Shown here piece by piece: positions 38,159-46,027 of a DNA stretch of 46,027 bases. The DNA is from a virus, in IMG/VR virus record IMGVR_UViG_3300031707_004158, positions 1 to 46,027 of that record; one strand, 5' to 3'. The notes below the pieces were generated by a model that was not told where the DNA came from, did no database searches, and saw only the letters and a list, made by a program, of their open reading frames with translations. The translations under genes and the position numbers were made by a program. Position 1 is the stretch's first letter; every line of letters starts with the position of its first letter.

Positions 38159-38871
38159 GTCGAATTCTCCGACTGCCCAAGGTGCCTCATCAGGGGAATC
38201 ACCATCACATCCTTTTTTTGCAGGAGACTGCAATTGGGGGAGGCTGAGCCCTTGTTGAACCGGGACTGGCTGAAGCACCCCGTGAACCACACGTCCATGT
38301 TGGAACCCTTTCCATTGTCGGGAAATCCAGTTTTTTGGCCGTCCGGATTGAATCTTGGAACGGGGCCTATCGATTTCCAGAACGACTTCTCGGCGATGGC
38401 GTTCTGGAATGCCTGGGAAGATTTGAGCATCACCGGATAGCCCTTCCATTTGATCTTTTCCCTTACCGGATGCTCTGGGGAGTCGCAGCCGGAAAAGAAT
38501 CCGATGTTATGGGTCCCCTTCAAATCCTGGTATGCCTCGGTCAATATTTGAGCCCACAGGGGGTCTAAAATCTCAACATCGTCCTGGTGGTAGCAGAGAT
38601 ACGGGAACTCACCGTAAAAGGAATTGTAGGCTTCCACCTCGGCCCACAGCATATCAAATCCGTACCGGATTCCGTTTCTTCGCTTGCTTAGAGTCATATG
38701 GACAATATGCTCATCCTTCAGGCCCATCAGGTATTCAGGCGTCCCGTCGGTCGAGCAATCGTCTATGATGAAAAGCCTGTATGGAATTACAGTGGTCTTC
38801 TCAAAAAGGCTATCAAGGGTCTTTTTGAGAAATCCCTTGCGGTTGTAGGTGGTCAGGATGATATCTATCAA
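38143..38871 (-). CDS. GT2-family glycosyltransferase
   Basis: 242 aa if it starts at TTG 38871, which overlaps the stop of the zinc-ribbon microprotein (TTGA) and has GGAAGGAG 8 nt upstream; the longer frame to 38901 would have to begin inside that gene. IDIILTTYNRKGFLKKTLD is the family's first strand and helix, IIDDCSTDGT the nucleotide-binding loop, and HQDDVEI the metal site. The C-terminal half is divergent (DVWFTGCFSQSRFN). It probably acts on a surface or virion glycan. Confidence 0.85.
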   Translation of the reverse strand: MIDIILTTYNRKGFLKKTLDSLFEKTTVIPYRLFIIDDCSTDGTPEYLMGLKDEHIVHMTLSKRRNGIRYGFDMLWAEVEAYNSFYGEFPYLCYHQDDVEILDPLWAQILTEAYQDLKGTHNIGFFSGCDSPEHPVREKIKWKGYPVMLKSSQAFQNAIAEKSFWKSIGPVPRFNPDGQKTGFPDNGKGSNMDVWFTGCFSQSRFNKGSASPNCSLLQKKDVMVIPLMRHLGQSENSTWRKL

Positions 38872-39032
38872 AACTGGTACTCCTTCCCACAAAAAAGGCA
38901 TAGTATTCTTCTTAGACCCTTGTATACCCCGTGAAGATTAGAGCTTGCATGACAAAGAGGACATCGAACTGCCTGGGATGTGAGCCACTCATCAAACTTC
39001 CTTGGATCGATCATATTTACTATGATTGTCAT
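38868..39032 (-). CDS. 54-aa zinc-ribbon microprotein fused by overlap to GT2
   Basis: ATG 39030-39032, stop TGA 38868-38870. The product has CPLC (24-27) and CLFC (about 45-48), the two halves of a zinc ribbon, with the spacing VRCPLCHASSNLHG and ILCLFCGKEYQF. The stop overlaps the TTG of the following GT2 gene by three bases. No good ribosome site is adjacent (GGAG at 12 nt). The arrangement suggests a small subunit made in equal amount with the transferase. Confidence 0.65.
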   Translation of the reverse strand: MTIIVNMIDPRKFDEWLTSQAVRCPLCHASSNLHGVYKGLRRILCLFCGKEYQF

Positions 39033-39048
39033 TTTTCAATCATCTCCA

Positions 39049-39834
39049 TTAAAACCGATCAAGCCCGTACCGATCAGACAATTCATCGGTCATTTTGATC
39101 CTCTTCGCCCACTTCTCACGGGTCAATGTCGGCCTTGCTGAAATCGAGTTCCCTGAGTTCGTTGTGATGCAATAGGCCCAGTCAATCTCATTTGCCTTGA
39201 TCCTATCCTTGCGCACGTCAGATATAAATCTCGTGTGGTTCCTGCAAAGATATAGCCAGCACGGTAAATCATTTCCTTCGATCCTCATCCTGATCGCGTT
39301 GCAGGTCGTCGAGTATCTGTAGTTGTACTCCCCGACCTCCCCTGTCTTAGCGTCGAAGATATGGCAGCGTCGGTTATAAACGGCCTCGAATCCCTGGTCT
39401 TCCAGCTTCAGGATCGTCTCAACCATGTCTCTGGCGAGCATGTCATCGCTGTCCATCCGTAGCATCCAGAAATCCTTGATGTTGTTTTGATATGCCCACT
39501 GCCCGGCCATTATCGCCGAGTGGGCGGTCTTGCGACCCGAGTCTTCTCCCTTCCCGCCATAGGGGTAGACGATCCTCTGCCCCGGATCGTCGAGGTTCGC
39601 GGGGAATCTTTTCCAGTAATTCGTTTTCTGACATTCCGAATCCACAACCATCGGACACCATTCAAGCCACGGATATCGAAACCCTTCAGGGATGTCGTGG
39701 CAAGAAATGAAGAGTCTGAACCTCTTGTCCGTCTGTCTATCCAGAGACCCGAGAAAAGCCGCCAATGTTCTCCTCATCATTCCCTGGTCAGGATATTGCC
39801 GTGTCGCCCCGAATTTTGAAGTGATAAGGATCAT
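39049..39834 (-). CDS. Glycosyltransferase-like protein, rhamnosyltransferase type
   Basis: 261 aa, ATG 39834, overlapping the preceding stop (ATGA). Begins MILITSKFGATRQYPDQGMM; a FWMLRMDSDDMLARDMV block (about 121-137) carries the DxD metal site. A Trp/Tyr-rich middle and an SDRYGLDRF end resemble the putative rhamnosyl-transferase family. It is an additional GT-A-type enzyme in the set. Confidence 0.75.
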   Translation of the reverse strand: MILITSKFGATRQYPDQGMMRRTLAAFLGSLDRQTDKRFRLFISCHDIPEGFRYPWLEWCPMVVDSECQKTNYWKRFPANLDDPGQRIVYPYGGKGEDSGRKTAHSAIMAGQWAYQNNIKDFWMLRMDSDDMLARDMVETILKLEDQGFEAVYNRRCHIFDAKTGEVGEYNYRYSTTCNAIRMRIEGNDLPCWLYLCRNHTRFISDVRKDRIKANEIDWAYCITTNSGNSISARPTLTREKWAKRIKMTDELSDRYGLDRF

Positions 39835-40541
39835 ATCAAGCCTTTCTCCATGACTCCTGGAAAATACGTTTCAATCCATGTGGGATCTTTGACCCTTTCA
39901 CTGTGGCCCGGGTTCAACCCATGATTCCAGCTCGTCAACTGATCCGATAGCCCTTTCGGGCACAGGATTTTCGCTTTATCGTCCTTATAAAGAAACGATT
40001 TTGCCCCAAACGACATCAAACGCCTATGGCTCGCCCCGTCAAGTCCGCTCTTGAGGCTTGGCGGATAGAGTTTCCAGTCGCACCTGTCAAGAATTCGCCT
40101 CGACACTAACCTTCCCACCCCCATTGGCTCCCCGTACCTCGGACTGGGATAGAAATAGCGGACGACCTGCGGGGGTCTCGCCCCTATTAGGCAGAAAAAC
40201 AGATGATCCGGCCCCACAATGTCATTTCCATCCAAATGTGCCGCCATCTCCTCGACCCAATTTTCGGAAGGCCAGTCATCAGAGCCTATTCCCATGATTG
40301 CGTCTGGATTATATTGTCTACAGTGTAGAACGGCGGCCTGGACTTTGGTACTTAGAAATTTATTCTCCCACTCCAGATAATCTAAGTCATTCCTCAAAGC
40401 CACTTCTCTGTCCTCATCGCAACTCCCGACCGCCACTATTGTACAAGGGGGCAAGGTCTGGGATTTGAGCCTTCGGATCGTCTCCTCCAATATTGAAGCC
40501 CGTTTGTAAATCGCCATGAAGACGCATATTTTTACAGTCAT
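39831..40541 (-). CDS. GT2-like glycosyltransferase
   Basis: 236 aa, ATG 40541, overlapping the acetyltransferase stop (ATGA). CVFMAIYKRASILEETIRRL is the first family motif and MGIGSDDWPSENW (about 82-94) the metal-binding motif. A C-terminal part with GLDGASHRRLMSFGAKSF is in the place of the acceptor-binding helix. Likely a sugar transferase of the same pathway; specific donor unknown. Confidence 0.8.
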   Translation of the reverse strand: MTVKICVFMAIYKRASILEETIRRLKSQTLPPCTIVAVGSCDEDREVALRNDLDYLEWENKFLSTKVQAAVLHCRQYNPDAIMGIGSDDWPSENWVEEMAAHLDGNDIVGPDHLFFCLIGARPPQVVRYFYPSPRYGEPMGVGRLVSRRILDRCDWKLYPPSLKSGLDGASHRRLMSFGAKSFLYKDDKAKILCPKGLSDQLTSWNHGLNPGHSERVKDPTWIETYFPGVMEKGLI

Positions 40542-41119
40542 AGAATCTCTTCTTCGGGGACGTTCCCGATCTCCCTCGCTGGGGATCCCATGACGATGAT
40601 TCGGTCTGGCACGTCCCTTGTGACAATGCTTCCCGCGGCCACGAGTGCATTCTCCCCTATTACAACCCCCGGCATGATGATGGCCCCCCCTCCGATTCTT
40701 GCGGCCCTTTTTATAATGGGAGGATCGTATTTTCTCGGAATCTTCCGACCGTAACTGATTCTCCTTGTGTTCATCGTTATAACCCCAGGACCAAAAAACA
40801 CCTCATCTTCGACCGTTATTCCCTGCGTCATGTGGCACTGCGCGTTGATGGTTACGTGGTTTCCGAATCTGCTATTCGCCTCAAAGACTACGTTGTGGCC
40901 TATCACGCACTTCTCCCCAAAGATGCAGTTCTCCCTGATGGTCGTGTTGTTCCCTATAAAACACCCGTCCCCGAAGACACACCCTTTTTCGATCACGGCA
41001 TAATAACGAACCCTGACGTTTACGCCTAATATCACATCTGGATGAATAGGATCGTAATCGGGTTCTTCAAAGAGCCGACTATAAATATTAGACTTCGCCG
41101 CTTTCGATCTGCTTTTCAT
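40538..41119 (-). CDS. Left-handed beta-helix O-acetyltransferase
   Basis: 193 aa from ATG 41119, which overlaps the preceding stop (ATGA). Hexapeptide repeats run through the protein (VFGDGCFIGNNTTIRENCIF; IGGGAIIMPGVVIGENALV; AAGSIVTRDVPD), the signature of this acyltransferase fold. The end VMGSPAREIG is the standard active-site-proximal strand and loop. It likely acetylates a sugar or amino sugar built by the neighbouring enzymes. Confidence 0.9.
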   Translation of the reverse strand: MKSRSKAAKSNIYSRLFEEPDYDPIHPDVILGVNVRVRYYAVIEKGCVFGDGCFIGNNTTIRENCIFGEKCVIGHNVVFEANSRFGNHVTINAQCHMTQGITVEDEVFFGPGVITMNTRRISYGRKIPRKYDPPIIKRAARIGGGAIIMPGVVIGENALVAAGSIVTRDVPDRIIVMGSPAREIGNVPEEEIL

Positions 41120-41853
41120 AGCATTGCCCCGCACCCACATTGACAAGAACCAACCAGACTATGCTTCCTTCTGATATAGGAATGGGCCTCAATTCTCTCC
41201 TTCGATCTAAGCCCGTATTTCATGGTGATTTGATCGCTTCCCTTTATCCTCCTCCATCGGTATCCCGTCTCACCACAGTAAAAAAGATTCTTCCCGGCCT
41301 TGATCGCCCTAAGAATAAACTCCCAATCGATAGACATTTTGAGGGATTCGTCATACCCGCCTATCTCCTCGAATAGAGTTCGCTTCGTTGCTCCGGTCGC
41401 GTGGCCTATTGAGCAGCGATTCCAGATATGCTTGAGACCGTCCGCCGCAGAAGATTTCTTGACATACGCTCCATTTCCGTCTATGACCTCTATGTCTCCA
41501 TAAATAAGGTCCGCCTCTGGATGCTTATTTGCAGCCCCCATTAAAAGCTCGACATGATTCGGTTTCGCAACATCATCGGCCCCCAACATGACGATATACT
41601 CGCCGGAAGCAAAAGACAGACAAAGATTAAACGCCTTAGCAACGCCAAGGGCTTCATCCTTAAAAATGCTCTTGAATTGCATCGCACCATCGAACGACCG
41701 TATAATTTCGGGAGAGTTGTCAGTCGATCCGTTGTCGCACACAACGATCTCCATCGGCCTGTACGTCTGATTGATTAGGGACCGGAGGCAGTCGGGAAGC
41801 CATCGGCCCTTGTTATGACTGACAACGATGCATGAGACAAGAGGTTTGTTCAT
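41116..41853 (-). CDS. GT2-family glycosyltransferase, paralogue 1
   Basis: 245 aa from ATG 41853 (ATGA overlap). Standard GT2 motifs: VSCIVVSHNKGRWLPDCLRS, VCDNGSTDNSPEII, and metal site LGADDVAKPNH. IGGYDESLKMSIDWEFILRA carries the acceptor-side motif ending in ED/DW. The C-terminus is SCQCGCGAML. The next gene is clearly a paralogue. The protein is probably involved in building a repeat of the same glycan. Confidence 0.88.
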   Translation of the reverse strand: MNKPLVSCIVVSHNKGRWLPDCLRSLINQTYRPMEIVVCDNGSTDNSPEIIRSFDGAMQFKSIFKDEALGVAKAFNLCLSFASGEYIVMLGADDVAKPNHVELLMGAANKHPEADLIYGDIEVIDGNGAYVKKSSAADGLKHIWNRCSIGHATGATKRTLFEEIGGYDESLKMSIDWEFILRAIKAGKNLFYCGETGYRWRRIKGSDQITMKYGLRSKERIEAHSYIRRKHSLVGSCQCGCGAML

Positions 41854-42596
41854 GGCATCACCCCGCATCCGCAGCCGCATGGTCCTTGAAGGCCGTGCTT
41901 CCTAAATATATAGGAATGATTCCTTCTTCTCATCTCGGAGTTGATCCCGAATTTGATGCTCATTGATTTTCCGTCATACACCCTTCGCCACTGGTGCCCG
42001 GTCTTGCCGACATAAACGCATTTCTTCCCCGCCTTCACTATACGGATCATCAACTCCCAGTCCTCGCTAAACTCTACCGCCTCATCGCATCCCCCAAGTT
42101 CGTTTAAAACGCTCTTTTTAATGAGTGTGGTCGCATGGGCTATCGAGCAGAGATTGAAAATATGGTCCTGTCCCCTACATCCAGATACCTGGACAATGAC
42201 CTTTCCCGCCGCATTGATCTCCTCAAGGTCGCCATAGAGCATGTCTGCATCAGGAGATTTATCCAGGCCATTCATGAGTCGGTCAATATGGTCTGGTTTA
42301 TCGATGTCGTCACCGTCGAGCTTCGCAACCCATTCGCCAGTCACTTCTTTGAGTGCAAAATTGAAGGCTCTTGCCGTACCGAGCTTTTCTCCGTGGCGCT
42401 GACATTTGAACCACGGAATCTTCGCAAATTCCGAAATGATGATACCCGAACCATCAGTCGAGCCATTTTCGCATACCACAACCTCCAATGGCCTATATGT
42501 CTGGGCTACAATCGAGTCCAGGCAGTCCTTGATATACTTTGCATTATTATAGCAAGGGACAATAAAGCTAACTAAGGGTCGATTAAACAATTCCAT
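41850..42596 (-). CDS. GT2-family glycosyltransferase, paralogue 2
   Basis: 248 aa, ATG 42596, inside the end of the GT-B gene. Motifs match paralogue 1: VSFIVPCYNNAKYIKDCLDS, VCENGSTDGSGII, DGDDIDKPDH, and LGGCDEAVEFSEDWELMIR. The C-terminus PCGCGCGVMP matches SCQCGCGAML. A tandem duplication is evident. The metal site here is DGDD rather than GADD, so donor or activity may have diverged. Confidence 0.88.
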   Translation of the reverse strand: MELFNRPLVSFIVPCYNNAKYIKDCLDSIVAQTYRPLEVVVCENGSTDGSGIIISEFAKIPWFKCQRHGEKLGTARAFNFALKEVTGEWVAKLDGDDIDKPDHIDRLMNGLDKSPDADMLYGDLEEINAAGKVIVQVSGCRGQDHIFNLCSIAHATTLIKKSVLNELGGCDEAVEFSEDWELMIRIVKAGKKCVYVGKTGHQWRRVYDGKSMSIKFGINSEMRRRNHSYIFRKHGLQGPCGCGCGVMP

Positions 42597-43437
42597 ATGG
42601 AAAATCCCATCCTTTCAAAGCGCAGAGTTCCGTGATGATCTTCAAAAAGTTCTCCTTTGAGAAGACCCTCCTGTAATATTCGGCTCCCTCTATATCCAAG
42701 GGAGCGTCTATTTTCTGCCGTACCAACTCTGCTATGTCTGACGGAGAATCATCTGCCTCAACTGGATTACAGTAGGGAACAATTTCGGTATAAAAGACAT
42801 GGCGTCCCAGCATCTTCATTTCCACCACAGTCTGGCTGAGCCCGTCGTAGTGCATCAATCGGATGTGGACGGAGACCTTCCTGAATATACTCTCTCTCGC
42901 CTCATCCTCAATCCAGTCAAGATCAATGATGTTGTCCTGGAACTTTCCGTCAACAACCTTCTTCCCTTTGCCGTGGAGCATATAAATCGGGATGTCATGG
43001 ATCTGTTTGATGAATGCCTTAGACCGCTCAATATCTCTGGCCTTATGGTCCGTCAGATACATCAAGATTCCGGCGGGTCGCTCAATCCCAATGTCCAGGT
43101 TCGGCAAATATGGGGGAATCGGCAAAAAACACGGCGAGGATACTTTTTGTGATAGCTTGCCCACGAGCAGAGGGCTATCAGTCACATGCAGCGCATTGCC
43201 AAAATCGGCGCTTGCGTTTTTGTCTTCAACGAATAGTCTCGCATCCATGCCGGTCCAATAGCATATCTTAGGGATACGGTGGTACTTGTGAGCGAAACTA
43301 AGGTGCGCCGGCGCCATGTTGAAAAAGAAAAGGCCGTCAAACCTCCCCTCTGGTTTTAGGCATACCTCTATCCCAAACATTCGGTTCAGCCTTTTCGCAA
43401 AAACTGAATTGTCATATGAAACGATTTTCCAGATCAT
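42583..43437 (-). CDS. GT-B-type glycosyltransferase
   Basis: 284 aa from ATG 43437, overlapping the methyltransferase stop (ATGA). N-terminal part with FDGLFFFNMAPAHLSFAHKY and KICYWTGMDARLF. The C-terminal Rossmann part includes VHIRLMHYDGLSQTVVEMKM (about 191-210), with the E-x7-E-like region of GT4-type enzymes. It looks like a retaining transferase with UDP-sugar donor; family not certain. Confidence 0.7.
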   Translation of the reverse strand: MIWKIVSYDNSVFAKRLNRMFGIEVCLKPEGRFDGLFFFNMAPAHLSFAHKYHRIPKICYWTGMDARLFVEDKNASADFGNALHVTDSPLLVGKLSQKVSSPCFLPIPPYLPNLDIGIERPAGILMYLTDHKARDIERSKAFIKQIHDIPIYMLHGKGKKVVDGKFQDNIIDLDWIEDEARESIFRKVSVHIRLMHYDGLSQTVVEMKMLGRHVFYTEIVPYCNPVEADDSPSDIAELVRQKIDAPLDIEGAEYYRRVFSKENFLKIITELCALKGWDFPYGIV

Positions 43438-44003
43438 TTTTGCCACCTATAAAACCAGCTCTTCAGTTCCGGAACCTCGGTTTTGATTGCCGTGCCCAAC
43501 CCGGACATCGCCGCGAGTTCATCCATGATCTCATGGGTCAGCCTAAAGGTATGGCTCTTACTGTCTGGATCGGATTCTCCCTTGATGATGACAAACATCG
43601 CCAGTATTCCGCCCGATCTAAGAACCCGCACCATCTCCGAGAAAGCCTTCTCAAGATTCATGAAGTGAAAAAGGGAGGCAATGGAGATCACGTAATCAAA
43701 ACTCTCATCACCAAAAGGAATATCCTCCGCGACCCCTTCCTTGATATTTGGAGTATCTATTCCCGGTTTGGGATCCACCCCGAAATATTCTATATCGGGC
43801 GGCAGGCAATTCCTTACGGCCCCATCGGCACATCCAACATCCAAGACTTTTGAGCCTGTAGGGATTTCAAGAATTCCAAGCGCCTTTGTGTAGCTATCCC
43901 CTCCAAAGGAGCAGGGGTTCTTCTTTCTCCATTTGTCAAGCTCGATCATTTTGGATCTCCAAATTAGGTCAGTAACCCAGTATCTTCGCTCCGGTTTGGC
44001 CAT
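43434..44003 (-). CDS. SAM-dependent methyltransferase
   Basis: 189 aa from ATG 44003 with GGGGAAG 9 nt upstream. Motif I is KVLDVGCADGA (about 51-61), motif II includes YFGVDPKPG, and motif IV is FDYVISIASLFHF. The C-terminal beta strand LAMFVIIKGES is the usual post-motif region. Substrate unknown; sugar methylation is plausible next to the transferases. Confidence 0.85.
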   Translation of the reverse strand: MAKPERRYWVTDLIWRSKMIELDKWRKKNPCSFGGDSYTKALGILEIPTGSKVLDVGCADGAVRNCLPPDIEYFGVDPKPGIDTPNIKEGVAEDIPFGDESFDYVISIASLFHFMNLEKAFSEMVRVLRSGGILAMFVIIKGESDPDSKSHTFRLTHEIMDELAAMSGLGTAIKTEVPELKSWFYRWQK

Positions 44004-44018
44004 TGCGGTCAACTTCCC

Positions 44019-44642
44019 CTAAAGATTTTTCCTGAAGACAAAAAGAACATGATCTTCCCCCGTTCGGTCGAAGTCGTTAACGATCTTCTCGCTTTCGACC
44101 CGGAATTCGGGGAAGAATATCATGTAATCCTTCGGCCTCCTGAACCAGATGTGGACCTTGTCCTCTTGCCATGTCGATATATTCTCGTATATGACCAGGG
44201 GAGATCCCCCTTTCAGCACCCGGCTTATTTCGTCACATATCCCGTTGATCTCCGTCGGAGGAATATGCTGAAGGACCGTCCATGAAAAACATCCCTCAAA
44301 AAACTCATTTCCATACGGAATTGTCCTACCGTCATATACTTTGAAATCGCATTTCGGACTTCTTGTTCTTGCCTTCCCGATCGCCCACTCCGATATGTCT
44401 ACCCCGTGGACATGAGAGCAGAATTGGGAAAGCATCGCGGAAAACCTTCCCACCCCCGACCCGAAATCGAGCACCCGTCTGCCAATGAATATCGGATCAA
44501 TGATCGCCTTTGCCAAATCAATCGACTCCTCGGTCTTTTTGGAGAATTGCTCTATAGTAAAGGAATTGCACCCAACCGTCTTGTCTCTTTGCTTGCCGTA
44601 TCGATCATCCCAATACTGTTGGGTTGGATAAACTATCATCAT
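44019..44642 (-). CDS. SAM-dependent methyltransferase
   Basis: 207 aa, ATG 44642, overlapping the 48-aa gene stop. Motif I RVLDFGSGVGRFS (about 55-67), motif II VHGVDISEWAIG, motif IV GCFSWTVLQHIPP, typical of class I methyltransferase type 11 or 25. N-terminal ribosome coupling to the 48-aa protein. Together with the 189-aa protein it gives two adjacent methyltransferases. Confidence 0.85.
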   Translation of the reverse strand: MMIVYPTQQYWDDRYGKQRDKTVGCNSFTIEQFSKKTEESIDLAKAIIDPIFIGRRVLDFGSGVGRFSAMLSQFCSHVHGVDISEWAIGKARTRSPKCDFKVYDGRTIPYGNEFFEGCFSWTVLQHIPPTEINGICDEISRVLKGGSPLVIYENISTWQEDKVHIWFRRPKDYMIFFPEFRVESEKIVNDFDRTGEDHVLFVFRKNL

Positions 44643-44785
44643 TTCCTTTCGTTCTTTTCAAAAAAATCCTGCCAAGCCAGCCCCATCGCGTGCTTGTCGC
44701 CCCTCCTATCGATGGGAGGATTGTTCTTTTTGGGTTTCCGCTTTCTTGGGATTCCCCAGTTAATCATCCTTCTCTCGATGGTCAT
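44639..44785 (-). CDS. 48-aa basic protein in the sugar operon
   Basis: ATG 44783-44785 overlaps the upstream transferase stop; its TGA (44639-44641) overlaps the next ATG (44640-44642). The peptide is basic in the middle (GIPRKRKPKKNNPPIDRRGD), with a short C-terminal helix MGLAWQDFFEK. Both junctions are ATGA couplings, so it is probably a real gene. Function unknown. Confidence 0.7.
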   Translation of the reverse strand: MTIERRMINWGIPRKRKPKKNNPPIDRRGDKHAMGLAWQDFFEKNERK

Positions 44786-45900
44786 AGAATCTTTTCAATC
44801 TCCTTCCAAAATTGATATGGGGCAGCTTTTAGCCATGCCCTTAATCCTTCGACATCCGTCAAATCTTTTCCCCACGACATATGGCCCGACCTCTCGCTCG
44901 ATACGATTTTACATCCAGCAAGGGCTGCCTCAAATATCACCCGCTCTCCGGCCCCCCATCCATCGAGGAGATGGACAAGACATTCGAATGCGGAGTATAT
45001 TTTGGGCATCTCCTCATATGGAACCATATTTCTCTGTTTAACATTCGCACCGTGAACCACTCCGCCGTTACCAGCAAGAACCGTGAAATCCATCCCGGTA
45101 TGCTCATCAATATAGTCTTGGAGTCTTGTCCACTTTTTGAAATTCCTGAGGTTGCAGATCAAAGCTGTATTGGGCCGCCTCTCGATCCCATCGACCGGCC
45201 TGAATATCTCCGTGTCAATCGCCAGAGGAAAAGCGATCCCATCACAACCAAGAGCCTTCCGATGATTTCCAAGATGAACAGGCGAAAGAAATATATTTTG
45301 TGCAGAGTTCTGGAATAGCTTCCTTGAGAACTCCGGCCTGTCGAGCTCCCGATGGTCGTGCTCGTATTTGACATACGGTTTCCTGTCCGAGTAAATCGTC
45401 TTCAAGATGATCGCCATTTGGGCCTGGCTGAAACTCCAGATGTTGTTGAGGATAATGATGTCCGCCCCGGCAAGCGTCCGCCTAAGTAGCTCCGTGTCCG
45501 ATTGCGGCGTCAGCACCTTGATATCGAACCCGCAATCCGTGCCAACACGGATCACAAGTTCGTTGCTGATCTCGGCCCCGCCCCTAATCCACGAGTCCTG
45601 AACCCATCCCACCGTCTTTTTTTTTATCCCTTTGGTCTCGTAAGTCTGTGGACTGGATACATCCGCACTTGTGAGCGTCCTATCCGACATGCTCCTGGGT
45701 CGCTCGGGTTCCATCACCTGCGTCTCATAGGTTTGTTTCCCCCGCCTGAAGATCCTCCACTTCCCGTGGGCCTCTCCGAGCAGCGCCCGCTCGATGCTCA
45801 TCCAATCCTTGGCGTTCCGGTAGCCCGGGAGAAGATGTTCGATCAGCACCATACTCTTGTCATCGGTGGTGACCATATCATGTAGAAGTTCCTTGTTCAT
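44782..45900 (-). CDS. Glycosyltransferase, GT4-like
   Basis: 372 aa from ATG 45900; the longer frame to 45921 reads over the preceding gene's stop. N-terminal 90 residues are a charged extra region. A GWVQDSWIRGGAEISNEL block marks the Rossmann start of GT4-type enzymes (GGAE). The end has LVHLLDGWGAGERVIFEAALAG (split here at GWGAGERVIFEAAL), the E-x7-E acceptor/donor motif. Donor unknown. Confidence 0.82.
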   Translation of the reverse strand: MNKELLHDMVTTDDKSMVLIEHLLPGYRNAKDWMSIERALLGEAHGKWRIFRRGKQTYETQVMEPERPRSMSDRTLTSADVSSPQTYETKGIKKKTVGWVQDSWIRGGAEISNELVIRVGTDCGFDIKVLTPQSDTELLRRTLAGADIIILNNIWSFSQAQMAIILKTIYSDRKPYVKYEHDHRELDRPEFSRKLFQNSAQNIFLSPVHLGNHRKALGCDGIAFPLAIDTEIFRPVDGIERRPNTALICNLRNFKKWTRLQDYIDEHTGMDFTVLAGNGGVVHGANVKQRNMVPYEEMPKIYSAFECLVHLLDGWGAGERVIFEAALAGCKIVSSERSGHMSWGKDLTDVEGLRAWLKAAPYQFWKEIEKIL

Positions 45901-45913
45901 CGTTTTCTCTTTT

Positions 45914-46027
45914 TCAGACAAATTGTCTCTGTGATTCTGAAGTTTTGTACTCCATAAATTTCCTGGCGTTTAACCTCATCCACGCCAGAAAGGTGCTATG
46001 AGAAAGGAGATGATGATTGCCTTCTAT
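45914..46027 (-). CDS. 3' end of an upstream gene (partial)
   Basis: 37 codons before the TGA at 45914-45916 are open to the window edge and read as a helical C-terminus (FLAWMRLNARKFMEYKTSES). It is 13 nt before the GT4-like gene start, so the same operon continues beyond the window. The fragment resembles the end of a surface-polysaccharide transferase but is too short for a call. Confidence 0.55.
   Translation of the reverse strand: MEGNHHLLSHSTFLAWMRLNARKFMEYKTSESQRQFV

Noticed and set aside
1-46027. The window as a complete circular genome
   Set aside because: The frames at the two ends do not join into one gene, and terminase, portal and capsid genes are missing.

Overview
The window is almost entirely bacteriophage DNA: a temperate, long-tailed (siphovirus-type) phage of a bacterium. 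Evidence is a LexA/CI-type repressor, a tyrosine integrase beside a 54-bp tRNA-Glu(CUC) 3' fragment that looks like the attachment core, a lysis cassette, and a complete tail module with a 914-residue tape measure and a frameshifted chaperone pair. Strong AGGAGG-type ribosome sites and many ATGA overlaps fit a bacterial virus. The host is not determined. The tail-tip genes resemble gene-transfer-agent/proteobacterial siphophage modules, and a solitary type I-C CRISPR repeat hints at a host with that system; an anaerobic Desulfobacterota-like host is only a guess.

Layout. 1-2353 (minus): early genes, namely a Ner-like regulator, a 130-aa protein, an excisionase-like HTH protein, and two conserved phage proteins of 168 and 201 aa. 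The spacers in front of the last two are not ordinary DNA. They are unbroken degenerate pentamer arrays of 17 and 33 units obeying one rule. A third spacer has a 10-bp TTAAA periodicity. 2477-6761 (plus): a small membrane protein, the repressor, a group of membrane, secreted and lipoprotein genes likely expressed in the lysogen, and the integrase. 6903-6956: attP core. Phage genes lie on both sides of it, so this is probably the unintegrated or circularly permuted form of the genome. 7080-12263 (minus): small accessory genes, several under 60 aa, with the solitary CRISPR repeat at 10209-10240. 12535-15119: radical SAM and ParB-like genes and a 5'-truncated tnpB.

15140-18066 (minus): lysis region (lipoprotein, metallophosphoesterase, small membrane proteins, M15 endolysin). 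18079-28683: tail, in order of transcription major tail protein, chaperones G and GT, tape measure, distal tail protein, hub protein with four cysteines, NlpC/P60 peptidase and two tail-tip proteins, one carrying a LamG-like insertion. 28859-30902: neck and connector genes. 30916-35494: repeat, fibre-like and small proteins, with the first sugar-modification genes and an HNH endonuclease among them. 35507-46027: a dense run of glycosyltransferases, methyltransferases and an acetyltransferase, interrupted by an HNH endonuclease on the opposite strand.

Terminase, portal, protease and capsid genes are not in the window and probably lie beyond position 46027. Because the sugar genes share strand and translational coupling with the late genes, they may glycosylate the virion or modify the host surface. 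Function calls rest on motifs read by eye; no database search was possible.
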